63,699 bases of DNA from an uncultured Coriobacteriaceae bacterium (GTDB lineage: Bacteria; Actinomycetota; Coriobacteriia; Coriobacteriales; Atopobiaceae). A model generated the notes under the pieces. It ran no database searches and had not been told where the DNA came from. It saw nothing but the letters and a program-made list of their open reading frames with translations. Both the position numbers and the translations under genes were made by a program. The stretch spans positions 1 to 63,699 of the forward strand of contig USBN01000005.1 in the NCBI GenBank assembly GCA_900552935.1, in the 5' to 3' direction. Every line of letters begins with the position of its first letter. The first letter of the stretch is position 1. Shown here in pieces: positions 16,118 through 24,795 of this stretch.

Positions 16118-19100
16118 ATGGCGTTCGTACATCTCCATAACCACACCGACTACTCGATGCTCGACGGTGCCACGCGCGTCTCCGCGATGGTGAAGCGCGC
16201 GGTCGACCTCAAGATGCCTGCCGTCGCCATCACGGATCACGGCTATATGTATGGCGTGCCTGACCTCGACCTCGAGTGCGCCAAGTACAACCACCAGCAG
16301 GCGGATTGGCAGCAGTGGTTCCATGACAAGGAGAACTACGCAAAGGGCCGCGAGATCGTGGAGCCTGACGCGGAGAAGGAGCCCGAGGCGTACGCGCAGT
16401 GGCAGATCGACGTCGCCGCGCACGAGGCCGGCCGCGACCTCGACGAGGTGAAGCCGCGCCCGCTCGTGAAACCCATCTTTGGCTGCGAGGCCTACTTCAC
16501 GCCGGATGACTCCCTCTCGCGCGACCACAAGCCCGAGCTCTACCACATGATCCTCATCGCCAAGAACCAGACCGGCTACGTCAACCTCATGCAGATGATG
16601 AGCGACGCGGCCGTTCGCGGCTTCTACTACAAGCCCCGCACGACGCTCGAGATGCTCCGCGCCCACTCCGAGGGCATCATCGCCACGGCGGCGTGCGTCT
16701 CCGGTATCATCCCGCGCTCCATCCTTCGCGGCCAGCCGGACGAGGCCCTCAAGTGGGCCCGCACCTTCAAGGAGATCTTCGCCCCCGGTGACTTCTACAT
16801 CGAGATCCAGGACCACGGCCTGACCTTCGAGAACGGCATGACGGACCGCTTGCTCGACGAGCAGCTGGTGGAGCTTGCCCACTCGCTCGACCTCAAGGTC
16901 ATCGCCACGAACGACTTCCACTACCTCACGCGCGAGGACGCCCCCACGCAGGACCTCATGATGTGCATCGGCATGAACTCGAAGATTGACGACGAGAACC
17001 GCATGCGCATGGAGGGCAGCGAGTTCTACATGAAGAGCGAGGAGGAGATGCGCACCCTCTTCTCCTGGTGCCCGGAGGCATGTGAGAACACCCTCGAGCT
17101 GGCGGACAAGTGCAACGTCGAGCTCGACTGGGACCAGATCATCCTCCCGCGCTTCCCGCTGCTCGATCCGGGCGAGACGCACGAGAGCCAGTTCCGCCGC
17201 GAGTGCGAGAAGGGCCTGCGCCAGCACTACGGCGACGATTGGGCCACGCGCGAGATCGGCGGCGTGAACATCAAGGAGCGCTTCGAGTACGAGTACAAGG
17301 TTATCTGCGATAAGGGCTTCGCCGCGTACTTCCTGATCGTGGCGGAGTACGTGCAGTGGGCCAAGGACAACGGCATTGGCGTCGGCCCGGGCCGTGGCTC
17401 GGCGGCGGGCGCCATCGTCGCCTACGCCATGAACATCACCGCGTTCGACCCGCTCGAGAACGGCCTGATGTTCGAGAGGTTCCTGTCCCCGCAGCGTACC
17501 GAGATGCCCGATATCGATATGGACTTCGACGATGAACGTCGCCTCGAGGTCGTTGAGCACGTGCGCCAGCTCTACGGCCCCGAGAAGGTCACGCACGTCA
17601 TCACCTACTCGACTATCAAGGCCAAACAGGCCGTCAACGACGCGGCGCGCGTCCTCGACTTCCCGGTCTACATGGGCCAGCGCCTCTCCAAGATGATCAG
17701 CGCCGCGCCCAACGCCACGCTCAAGGCAACGATGAACAAGGTCGAGGGCCGCGAGGACCAGTACTCGCAGGACTTCGTCGACGCCTACAACTCCGATCCG
17801 GACGCCCACCGCATCATCGACGCGGCGCTGTCGCTCGAGGGCCTGATCCGCGGCGAGGGCGTGCACGCGTGCGCGGTTCTCATCTGCCGTGACCCCGTAA
17901 ACGAGCACTGCCCCACGAAGCTCGACACCAAGGGTGGCGTCGAGATCACCCAGTACGAGGGCCATACCGTCGCGGACATGGGCCTGCTCAAGATGGACTT
18001 CCTGGGCCTGCGCACGCTCACGGTCATCTCGAAGGCAAAGGCGAACATCAAGGCCAACTACGGCATCGACATCAACGAGGCGGAGATCCCCTTCGATGAC
18101 CCGAAGATCTTCGAGCTCATGGGATCGGGCCACACGGCGGGTGTCTTCCAGGTCGAGTCCTCGGGCATGACGGCCACCATCAAGAACATGAAGCCCACCG
18201 AGTACAAGCACGTGGTGGCACTTATCGCCCTGTACCGCCCGGGCCCCCTTGGCGCCGGCATGGTCTCGTCCTACATCAACCGCATGAACGGCAAGGAGCC
18301 TGCGGTCTCCTATGACCCGCGCCTCGATGACATCCTCGGCGAGACCTACGGCACCATGGTCTACCAGGAGCAGGTCATGCTCATCTCCGTCGAGATGTGT
18401 GGCTTCTCCAAGGGCGAGTCTGACTCGCGCATCCGTAAGCCCGTGGCCAAGAAGAAGATCAAGCTTCTGACCTCGACCATCCTTCACTGGGAGGACGGCT
18501 CGGACGAGACGACGTATGACCACTGGATGAACGGCGCGGTCAAGAACGGCTACAAGCGTGAGGTCGCCCAGCGCATCTGGGACGACGTTCTCGAGTTCGC
18601 GTCCTACGCGTTCAACAAGTCGCACTCCGCAGGCTACGCCATCCTCGTCATGCAAACGGCCTGGCTCAAGGCGCACTATCCCAACGAGTACATGGCCGCG
18701 GTTCTCACGAGTTACACGGGCAAGACGGACAAGATCGTCCACTACGTCTCCGCGTGTCGCCACGACGGCATTCAGGTGCTGCCGCCTGACATCAACGAGT
18801 CTGGTAAGGAGTTCACGGCGACGAAGGAGGGCGTGCGCTTCGGCCTCGCCGGCATTCGTGGCGTGGGCGAGGGCGTCGCGGACCTCATCATCGAGGAGCG
18901 CGAGCGCGGGGGCAACTTCAAGAACCTGCATGACCTGGTTGACCGCGTGGATACCGGCACGTGCAACCGCCGCGTCATCGAAGCCCTCATCAAGGGCGGC
19001 GCCTTCGACTCGACGGGATACCCGCGCCGCCAGCTCATGGAGTTCGTCGACAAGAACAACCCGGCCAACATCATCGACGCCGCGACGAAGCGCCAGAAGG

Positions 19101-19915
19101 ATCGCGCCGCTGGTCAGAGCTCGATGTTCGACCTGTTTGGCGACGTCGAGGGAGCTGGTTTCGAGGACGAGGCCCCCGAGCCGAGCCCCGTCGAGTGGGA
19201 CCGTACGCTCAAGCTCGCGCAGGAGCGCGAGGTTCTCGGCCTCTATATTTCTGACCACCCGCTGCGCCCGTATGAGTATGCGCTTTCCAAGGCGCGAGAC
19301 TACACGCTGGGCGAGGTGCTGAACGGCTACGAAAAGACCAGCGTCACGGGTGAGGTGCGCCATGTGGACGTCGGTGGCGAGAAGCCCTTCTGGGTTGCCG
19401 GCATGGTATCGGGCATGCAGAAGCGCACGACGAAGAACGGCGACCCGATGGCCATCGTCCAGCTCGAGGACATGGAGAATGAGCTTGACGTCGTCGTCTT
19501 CCCGAAGGCGTACAAGAAGAGCGCCGCAGTCCTCGCTGGCCAGACCGACGAGCAGACGGGCGAGCAGACGGGCGACGTATTCGTGCGCGTTCTCGGTCGC
19601 ATCGACCGCAGCGATCGCGGCGACCAGTTCCTCGCGACGGCCGTCGAGCCGCTTGAGCTGTCGGAGAAGACCAACAAGCCCAAGGTCCTCGAGATCATGC
19701 TCGAGCCGAGCGCGCTGTCGCGTAGCATGCTCGAGCAGCTGCAGAAGGTTCTCAGCCTGCATCAGGGCTTTGACCGCGTCGAGCTGTTTGTCGTGAGCGA
19801 GTCGGGTGACCGCCTTCGCATGGAGGTGCCGTGCCGCGTCGACGCGAAGAACGTCATGCTCATGGCGCGCGTCCAGGACCTCCTGAGGGACAAGGGGACC
19901 GCGACGGTCTCGTAG
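16118..19915 (+). CDS. dnaE: DNA polymerase III alpha subunit DnaE
   Basis: Replicative C-family polymerase, 1265 residues. The N-terminal PHP domain opens with HLHNHTDYSMLDGATR, though it contains an insertion of about 55 charged residues (roughly 55-110) before KPIFGCEAYF. The palm has VGPGRGSAAGAIVAY (about residue 425) and the catalytic aspartates in MPDIDMDFDDE. A fingers-region segment after AKKKIKLL carries an extra stretch (HWEDGSDETTYDHW) before the conserved AFNKSHSAGYA. Helix-hairpin-helix sequence (GIRGVGEGVADLI) and an OB fold (about 1065-1160) follow. The start has GAGGGAG upstream. It is probably monocistronic. Confidence 0.97.
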   Translation: MAFVHLHNHTDYSMLDGATRVSAMVKRAVDLKMPAVAITDHGYMYGVPDLDLECAKYNHQQADWQQWFHDKENYAKGREIVEPDAEKEPEAYAQWQIDVAAHEAGRDLDEVKPRPLVKPIFGCEAYFTPDDSLSRDHKPELYHMILIAKNQTGYVNLMQMMSDAAVRGFYYKPRTTLEMLRAHSEGIIATAACVSGIIPRSILRGQPDEALKWARTFKEIFAPGDFYIEIQDHGLTFENGMTDRLLDEQLVELAHSLDLKVIATNDFHYLTREDAPTQDLMMCIGMNSKIDDENRMRMEGSEFYMKSEEEMRTLFSWCPEACENTLELADKCNVELDWDQIILPRFPLLDPGETHESQFRRECEKGLRQHYGDDWATREIGGVNIKERFEYEYKVICDKGFAAYFLIVAEYVQWAKDNGIGVGPGRGSAAGAIVAYAMNITAFDPLENGLMFERFLSPQRTEMPDIDMDFDDERRLEVVEHVRQLYGPEKVTHVITYSTIKAKQAVNDAARVLDFPVYMGQRLSKMISAAPNATLKATMNKVEGREDQYSQDFVDAYNSDPDAHRIIDAALSLEGLIRGEGVHACAVLICRDPVNEHCPTKLDTKGGVEITQYEGHTVADMGLLKMDFLGLRTLTVISKAKANIKANYGIDINEAEIPFDDPKIFELMGSGHTAGVFQVESSGMTATIKNMKPTEYKHVVALIALYRPGPLGAGMVSSYINRMNGKEPAVSYDPRLDDILGETYGTMVYQEQVMLISVEMCGFSKGESDSRIRKPVAKKKIKLLTSTILHWEDGSDETTYDHWMNGAVKNGYKREVAQRIWDDVLEFASYAFNKSHSAGYAILVMQTAWLKAHYPNEYMAAVLTSYTGKTDKIVHYVSACRHDGIQVLPPDINESGKEFTATKEGVRFGLAGIRGVGEGVADLIIEERERGGNFKNLHDLVDRVDTGTCNRRVIEALIKGGAFDSTGYPRRQLMEFVDKNNPANIIDAATKRQKDRAAGQSSMFDLFGDVEGAGFEDEAPEPSPVEWDRTLKLAQEREVLGLYISDHPLRPYEYALSKARDYTLGEVLNGYEKTSVTGEVRHVDVGGEKPFWVAGMVSGMQKRTTKNGDPMAIVQLEDMENELDVVVFPKAYKKSAAVLAGQTDEQTGEQTGDVFVRVLGRIDRSDRGDQFLATAVEPLELSEKTNKPKVLEIMLEPSALSRSMLEQLQKVLSLHQGFDRVELFVVSESGDRLRMEVPCRVDAKNVMLMARVQDLLRDKGTATVS

Positions 19916-19991
19916 GCAAACGGCCGGCGCGTGGCTCTTCCGCAGCGGCGGGACGGCTATCATTCATCTGACGACAGACGGAAGGGAAGCC

Positions 19992-20948
19992 ATGAAAGCG
20001 CAGGTAGTCGAATCGCTCGAGACGCCGGACGTCATTGAGGTCGGCGGGGATGGCCCGCTGCTCGTCATCCATGGTGGCGCGGGCAGGCGCATCCACGAGA
20101 TGACGCCCGAGCAGGCATCAGAGACCGAAGCTGCTCTTGCCCGCGCGGTTGAGGCTGGATATGCCCAGCTCGCGGCTGGTGCGCCTGCCGAGGAGGCTGT
20201 CATCGCGGCCATCCACGTCATGGAAGACGCCCCTTGCTTCAACTGCGCCCACGGCGCCGCGCTCACGCTCGACGGCACGGCCGCCCTCGATAGCAGCCTC
20301 ATGTTTGGCGATGGCTCCTGCGGCGCCGCCTGCGGCCTTACGACGGCGAAGCATCCCATCGACGTTGCTCGCGCGGTTATGGAACGCACGCCGCACGTGC
20401 TCTTCTCCCAGCCCACGGCTTCCCAGCTCGAGGAGTGGGGGATCGAATAGGTTGACAACTCCTACTTTGTGACCGAGCGTCGCCTCGCCGAGCTCGAGGA
20501 ATTCCGCGCTCGTGCGGCGGCGGGCTGCGACGACTCCGCGACGCGCCATGGCACGGTGGGCGCCGTGGCACGTGACGCCAACGGCCACATCGCCGCGGGC
20601 ACGTCAACTGGCGGCATCACGGGTCAGATGCCTGGACGCGTGGGAGACTCGCCCGTCATCGGCGCCGGAACCTATGCGAACCAAGGCAGCGTGGCCGTGA
20701 GCTGCACCGGAACGGGGGAGAAGTTCATCCAGGAGTCCTCGGCATACCAGATCCACGCGCGCGTCACGCTTGCGGGCGAGACCCCGAGCGAGGCCGCCGA
20801 GGCGATGCTTTCCGCCGTGGACGGCAGGGGAGGCAACGGCGGTGTCATCGTCGTCCCCGCCAAGGGCGCGGGTGTGATTGGCCGAACGGCGAGGACACAG
20901 ATGAACTACGCTTGGGCCCAAGGGGACAGGTGCACCACCCACGTATAG
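19992..20948 (+). pseudogene. Isoaspartyl peptidase/L-asparaginase (Ntn-hydrolase) split by one in-frame TAG
   Basis: Two open stretches in the same frame, 19992-20450 and 20451-20948, together encode one plant-type asparaginase/isoaspartyl aminopeptidase of about 318 residues, the normal family length. The first part has LLVIHGGAGR, characteristic of the N-terminus. The second has the autocleavage site HGTVGAVARD, whose Thr (codon 20553-20555) becomes the N-terminal nucleophile, and AAGTSTGGITGQMPGRVGDS of the substrate site. Only the TAG at 20448-20450, between GIE and VDNSYFVTERR, interrupts it, and no frameshift is needed. Without read-through no active enzyme is made. Sequencing error is the main alternative. 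A palindrome lies just after the stop. Confidence 0.88.
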
Positions 20949-20956
20949 GCAGCAAA

Positions 20957-21005
20957 ACCTGAAAAAGGGACAGTCCCTTTTTCAGGTCCCTTTGTCAACT
21001 TCCGC
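20957..21005. repeat. Family-2 palindrome fused to half of a family-1 element
   Basis: A complete family-2 element (20957-20987) is followed directly by CCCTTTGTCAACTTCCGC (20988-21005), the right half of a family-1 element with no left half. It looks like a recombinant or a trimmed tandem pair. It lies between the broken asparaginase gene and the convergent membrane-protein gene. Confidence 0.88.
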
Positions 21006-21021
21006 GGGCTCGCCGCCAGCC

Positions 21022-22146
21022 CTAGCTCCGGAGCGAGACCCGGATGCACGGGTGTGTGTACTGGTCAAATTCCTCCTCAGGCTCCGTGTCGAAGGAGCAT
21101 GACGTCTTGACGGGATTGTCGTCCGAGTAGATGCGAATGCTCTCGTAGGGCGAGCCGGCGAGGAGCGCCTCGCGGAAATCGTCCGGCACCCGCGGCGCCG
21201 CGAGCAGGCCGGCGTTCGAGGCGGGCACGTCAAGCCCCTCGAGCGCCGCGCCGAGCTCCGCGATGTCGCGCATGGCCTGGTCGAGACTCTCCTCGAGCGT
21301 GGCGCTCACGTCGACCTCCGTGCAATAGCTGATGTCGGTGAGCGTGCCTTCGTCGTCAAAGTCGAGGTAGATGTAGGATTCCTGGATGCCGTCCTCGGAC
21401 TCGCGCAGGTAGCCGATCACGTGGTAGCCGTAGTCCTTGTAGCGCTCGCGGGAATCGTCCGCCGAGACGCGGGCGCAGGTGTCCGCCAGCGCGTCTCGCA
21501 CGACGCCGATTCGCTCGGCGGCGCTGGCAACGCGTGCGTCGAGCTCGCGGCTCGCCTGCGCGTACTGCGGGACGTACGCCCCGATGGCGATGACGATGGG
21601 CAGCACCACGAGCGCGACCCTCCATCTCCTGACGTTCGGGACGGGCACGCCGTAGGCGCCGGCCATCGCCTCGGCGTTGGCCGCGGTCTCCGACAGGATG
21701 TCCGCCACGGTCAGCACAGTGCCCACGGCACCGGCAACCTGCGCGACTCCGCCCAGGCCTTTTGCCAGGTCGGAATCGCTGTCGCTAAGCAGGCGCCCTG
21801 CCGCCTGCGCGCCTATGGCGGCAGCGATCTGCGCCGAGCGGTCAGTCTCCTGCTGCGAGACGGCGAGCCTCTCCTGCAGCGCGCGCCACTGCTTGCCGCG
21901 CATGCCAAACTTCGGGCGGAGGGTCCAGAAGCAGAAGGCCACGAGGTTGATGGCGACAAGCGCGAGGATGACGTTGAGCCCCGTGTCCTGGAAGCCCTTG
22001 TGATGGAAGACCAGGTCATCGATCATCTCGAGGGGGACCAGCATGAGGCACGTCACGAATGCCATGACGAGCGCCACGAGGGCGACCTTGGGGTAGACGC
22101 AGTAGCGCCGGATCTGCTTCTTCTCGTTCTCGCTGAGGGGTGCCAT
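21022..22146 (-). CDS. Membrane protein of unknown function with three hydrophobic segments
   Basis: I do not recognise a family. The 374-residue product has hydrophobic segments at about 20-40, 57-76 and 176-195. A glycine/alanine-rich helical region (about 105-165: AAAIGAQAAGRLL, GLGGVAQVAGAVGTVL) precedes the third. The C-terminal 180 residues look soluble and acidic, beginning with a likely coiled coil (RELDARVASAAERIGVV) and ending with a mixed alpha/beta-looking domain. The ATG at 22146 has GAGGAG upstream. Codon use matches neighbours. It is monocistronic, divergent from the Sel1 protein; the 240 bases between hold both promoters, but I can name only a TATAAT at about 22340 for the plus strand. 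Confidence 0.7.
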   Translation of the reverse strand: MAPLSENEKKQIRRYCVYPKVALVALVMAFVTCLMLVPLEMIDDLVFHHKGFQDTGLNVILALVAINLVAFCFWTLRPKFGMRGKQWRALQERLAVSQQETDRSAQIAAAIGAQAAGRLLSDSDSDLAKGLGGVAQVAGAVGTVLTVADILSETAANAEAMAGAYGVPVPNVRRWRVALVVLPIVIAIGAYVPQYAQASRELDARVASAAERIGVVRDALADTCARVSADDSRERYKDYGYHVIGYLRESEDGIQESYIYLDFDDEGTLTDISYCTEVDVSATLEESLDQAMRDIAELGAALEGLDVPASNAGLLAAPRVPDDFREALLAGSPYESIRIYSDDNPVKTSCSFDTEPEEEFDQYTHPCIRVSLRS

Positions 22147-22388
22147 GGTGCTCCTCGGTCGTGGTCGCGCCGCGCGGCGCCGGGGTCTCCCGCGTGCCCG
22201 CGGCTGTCACTTATCAGTCACGTTCGGCTTATCGTACCAGGTACCTCGCGTGTACGCGAAACTCGGTGCATCCGCGTGCTGCTTGTAGCAGCGCTTTTGC
22301 CGTTCGCGTTGGACTCCCATTAATGTCCGAAAGCCTTCCTATAATGGCTTTGTCTTCGATGGATCGAGGCTCCTCGGGAGGGACTTTG

Positions 22389-23252
22389 GTGGATAAGACC
22401 AAGTACGCAGCGACGCTTGAAGAGGAGATGCGCGCTGCAAGGATTGCGAATGTCGAGCTAACGGCTGATGAGCGTGGCGCCATTGAGCGTCTGCTTGATG
22501 ACAGGCCTCACGTGGATACCGACGCGCTCCTCCGGGAGATGGGAGAGGCGGCATTCTCGGGCGAGCCCGGAGCGTTCGCGGCCTTCGTCGCGCGGAGCCA
22601 CCAGCGCATTTGCGTTGCCGCGGCGGATAGCGACGACGTGTCGAAGCTTCTCGTCATCGGCTATAAGATGGGCATCTCGCGCGGTGATGCCGCCTGCATG
22701 AATGATCTCGGCGCGCTCTACTACATGGGAGAGCTTGTCGAGCAGGATTACGCCAAGGCGGCGGAGCTCTATGAGATGGCGATGAACCACGGCTGTCACC
22801 AGTCCATCATCAATCTCGGCTACATCTGGGAGTACGGGCGTACCGGCGAGCGTGACTATCAGAAGGCGTATCAGTACTATGCGCTCGCGGCTACGCTTGC
22901 TGATTCCAGCGAAGCCGCGTACAAGCTGGGCGACATGTATAGCCGCGGCAAGTTCGTCGAGCGCGACATGGCCAAGGCCTATCAGCTTTGGAGCCGCAGC
23001 CTTGACCTCGCGAATGACATCGTCGAGATTGCCCAACCCGCCATCAGAATCGCCCAGCTGCTTCTGTCCGAGGACTGCGAGTCTGCAGGCGCCAAGCGCG
23101 ATCCCATGCGCGCCCTCCAGCTCTTCCAGCAGGCGGAGATTGGCCTTCGCGTCGATATCGATAACGGCCAGACCTACTACCGCAAGCGCCTCGAGGAGGC
23201 CATCGAGGGTCAGGAGAGGGCCAGGGCGATCATCGACGAGCCGATCTTCTAA
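22389..23252 (+). CDS. Sel1-repeat (tetratricopeptide-like) protein
   Basis: A 287-residue cytoplasmic helical-repeat protein. After an N-terminal region of about 90 residues come four or five Sel1-like repeats: DAACMNDLGALYYMGELVEQ, HQSIINLGYIWEYGRTGERD, and SEAAYKLGDMYSRGKFVERD, each followed by a KAxxLY/W helix. Sel1 proteins are adaptors in complexes. I chose the GTG at 22389 because GGGAGG lies seven bases upstream; an ATG at 22323 would add 22 residues without a ribosome site. No partner can be inferred from neighbours. Confidence 0.82.
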   Translation: MDKTKYAATLEEEMRAARIANVELTADERGAIERLLDDRPHVDTDALLREMGEAAFSGEPGAFAAFVARSHQRICVAAADSDDVSKLLVIGYKMGISRGDAACMNDLGALYYMGELVEQDYAKAAELYEMAMNHGCHQSIINLGYIWEYGRTGERDYQKAYQYYALAATLADSSEAAYKLGDMYSRGKFVERDMAKAYQLWSRSLDLANDIVEIAQPAIRIAQLLLSEDCESAGAKRDPMRALQLFQQAEIGLRVDIDNGQTYYRKRLEEAIEGQERARAIIDEPIF

Positions 23253-23274
23253 GCGCCTTGTCCTTGTTTGGCGA

Positions 23275-23355
23275 GTCGGTTACCGAGCGCCCATCCCTGC
23301 TTGGAGGTCGGTTATCGAGCGCGTTTCTCTGGATTGGCGGGTCGGTTACCGAGCG
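23275..23355. repeat. Three dispersed copies of GTCGGTTAYCGAGCG
   Basis: The 15-mer occurs at 23275-23289, 23307-23321 and 23341-23355, spaced 32 and 34 bases apart, immediately after the Sel1 gene. The units between them also resemble one another (TTGGAG/TTGGCG). It is non-coding. Function is unknown. Confidence 0.8.
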
Positions 23356-23457
23356 TCTCGGAGCCGGTGTCTCAACGTGCCGTCTCGACGCTGGGCGCGC
23401 CAAAGCGAGCCTTAGCTGCTGGTGGCTGCTGCATAGGGGCTGATTCGCTGTCGGAAT

Positions 23458-24471
23458 CTACTTCGTCGAACCGCCGGATCCGCTTGCCGTATCGCCCGAG
23501 CCGTTGGCGTTAGCCATGCCATTCGAGTGGATCGAGTCCGAGGCGGAGCCGGAGCCGGAGTTGGAGGCATCGCCTTCTGGCTTGCTGGAACTGGAGTCCG
23601 AGGCGCTGCCGTCACTCGAGCCACCATTCGAGGGGTTTGACGAGGAACCGGACGTTGAGGGGGAAGACGAGCTCGTACCCTCGTTTCGGTTGCTGTTCGA
23701 TCCACCTTGCAGGCTGGCGTGTGCCCCCTCGGTCGTGGCGGGGTGCTTGTGCGTCGTAGCGGTCCCGGTGGCGGCCTGCGTCGTCTGTGGCGCTTCGACC
23801 ACGATGGTGGTGGAGCTGCCGATGCCCTCGCCCTTGGTCGCGATGCTGACGACGAGCGCGAAGACGAGCACCGCGATGATGGATGCCGCGGCCATGAATA
23901 TGGTCGCCCTACGGCGTATGACGTCGCGCTCACGTCGGCGGGCGGCGGCACGTATGGCTACCGGCGCGATGGGCGTGCCTGTCTCGGCGTATTCCTTGAC
24001 GTGGCTGCTGCCTGAGACCGATGCCGCGCGCGGTTGGCTGGGGATGGTCGTGTCGGCGACGGAAGCGCTGCGCTTGAGGACATCGTCGTGCGAGTTGCCA
24101 AGGGCGCGCGTCCTATCGGCAATGCGGGCGCTGTCTACGATGCGCGTCCTATCGGCAACACGGGCGCTGTCTACGACGCGCGTCGCATCATTATCGTCAT
24201 GGGGAGCCTGGCCGTCGATGGCGACGGAGCCCGTCTCGCCATCATTCGACGAGAGCTTCTCCGCCGAGGCCTTGAGGATGGACTTGTAGATCTGTGACGC
24301 CGCGGCAGACGCGAGGCCGCCTATGACGACGCCGATAAGCGAGCCAGCGAGGCCAATCTGCGAGGAGAGAGCAAATGATGTTCCCGCTGCTAGACCGCTT
24401 GCAATGACGGTCGAGAACGAGAAATCGTCGAAGAGTCCGCCCTTCGTGTTGCGATCATTAGACTGAGCCAT
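23458..24471 (-). CDS. Single-pass membrane protein with Ser/Gly-rich extracellular tail
   Basis: Unrecognised 337-residue protein. Residues about 15-65 form an alanine/glycine-rich hydrophobic segment (glycine-zipper-like SSQIGLAGSLIGVVIGGLAS). Residues about 98-125 contain a 12-residue tandem repeat (VDSARVADRTRI, VDSARIADRTRA). A basic stretch AARRRERDVIRRR precedes a membrane helix (about 190-213), after which the remaining 120 residues are almost entirely Ser, Gly, Asn and Thr. This suggests a protein anchored in the membrane with a disordered wall-spanning tail. The ATG at 24471 has AGGAAG upstream. The preceding membrane-protein gene (21022-22146) also has glycine/alanine-rich helices, but I see no homology between them. 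Confidence 0.65.
   Translation of the reverse strand: MAQSNDRNTKGGLFDDFSFSTVIASGLAAGTSFALSSQIGLAGSLIGVVIGGLASAAASQIYKSILKASAEKLSSNDGETGSVAIDGQAPHDDNDATRVVDSARVADRTRIVDSARIADRTRALGNSHDDVLKRSASVADTTIPSQPRAASVSGSSHVKEYAETGTPIAPVAIRAAARRRERDVIRRRATIFMAAASIIAVLVFALVVSIATKGEGIGSSTTIVVEAPQTTQAATGTATTHKHPATTEGAHASLQGGSNSNRNEGTSSSSPSTSGSSSNPSNGGSSDGSASDSSSSKPEGDASNSGSGSASDSIHSNGMANANGSGDTASGSGGSTK
24106..24177. repeat. 36-bp tandem duplication inside the 23458-24471 gene
   Basis: Two head-to-tail 36-bp units (24106-24141 and 24142-24177) differ at only a few bases and begin GCGCGTCCTATCGGCAA; a third partial unit (GCGCGTCGC) follows. Being a multiple of three, they encode a 12-residue repeat in the cytoplasmic part of the protein. 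Confidence 0.88.
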
Positions 24472-24795
24472 GCACGTTCGCTTCCTGCGTTCCTTCGTTT
24501 TTTGCTGTAGGGAATACGTACCCGGATTGTCAGCGGGTCCCGCCCATGTGAAGTAATCCTCACGAATTCGCAAAATGCGCGGCGGTGCGAAACGAGGGCG
24601 ACGCGGAGACGACAAGACTTGGAGTGCGGGATGGTGCGAGGGTGGCGTGAGTGACGCATGGCATCGCCACCGGAGCTCCCGCGGGCCTGTCTTTGGTCCC
24701 GTTGGGCACCAAAATGAATGCTGGTCGCTCTGGGCCAATTAGTGTCCACAAGTGGTTTTACTCTCTTTTTGATAGCCCGCGAAGAAGGGAGAAGA
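24472..24795. other. Divergent intergenic region at the left edge of the low-GC block
   Basis: These 324 bases separate the minus-strand membrane protein from the plus-strand block. They hold no gene I can support. GC content drops from about 24730 onward (caagtggttttactctctttttgatag), marking the likely left edge of imported DNA. GAAGGGAGAAG just before 24796 is the ribosome site of the next gene. I found no direct repeat or attachment site. Confidence 0.5.

Noticed and set aside
16073..19963. Very long minus-strand open frame (1296 codons) opposite dnaE
   Set aside because: It is a by-product of GC-rich third positions in the antisense of a real gene; composition is Leu/Arg/Val/Asp shadow-type with no known domain or ribosome site, while dnaE is unmistakable.
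20448..20450. TAG as pyrrolysine or other recoded codon
   Set aside because: No pylTSBCD genes or recoding signal in the window, and the family has no known pyrrolysine at this place.
20451..20948. Second asparaginase half as an independent gene
   Set aside because: It has no ribosome site near its first ATG and begins mid-domain; the in-frame relation to 19992-20450 makes one interrupted gene more likely.
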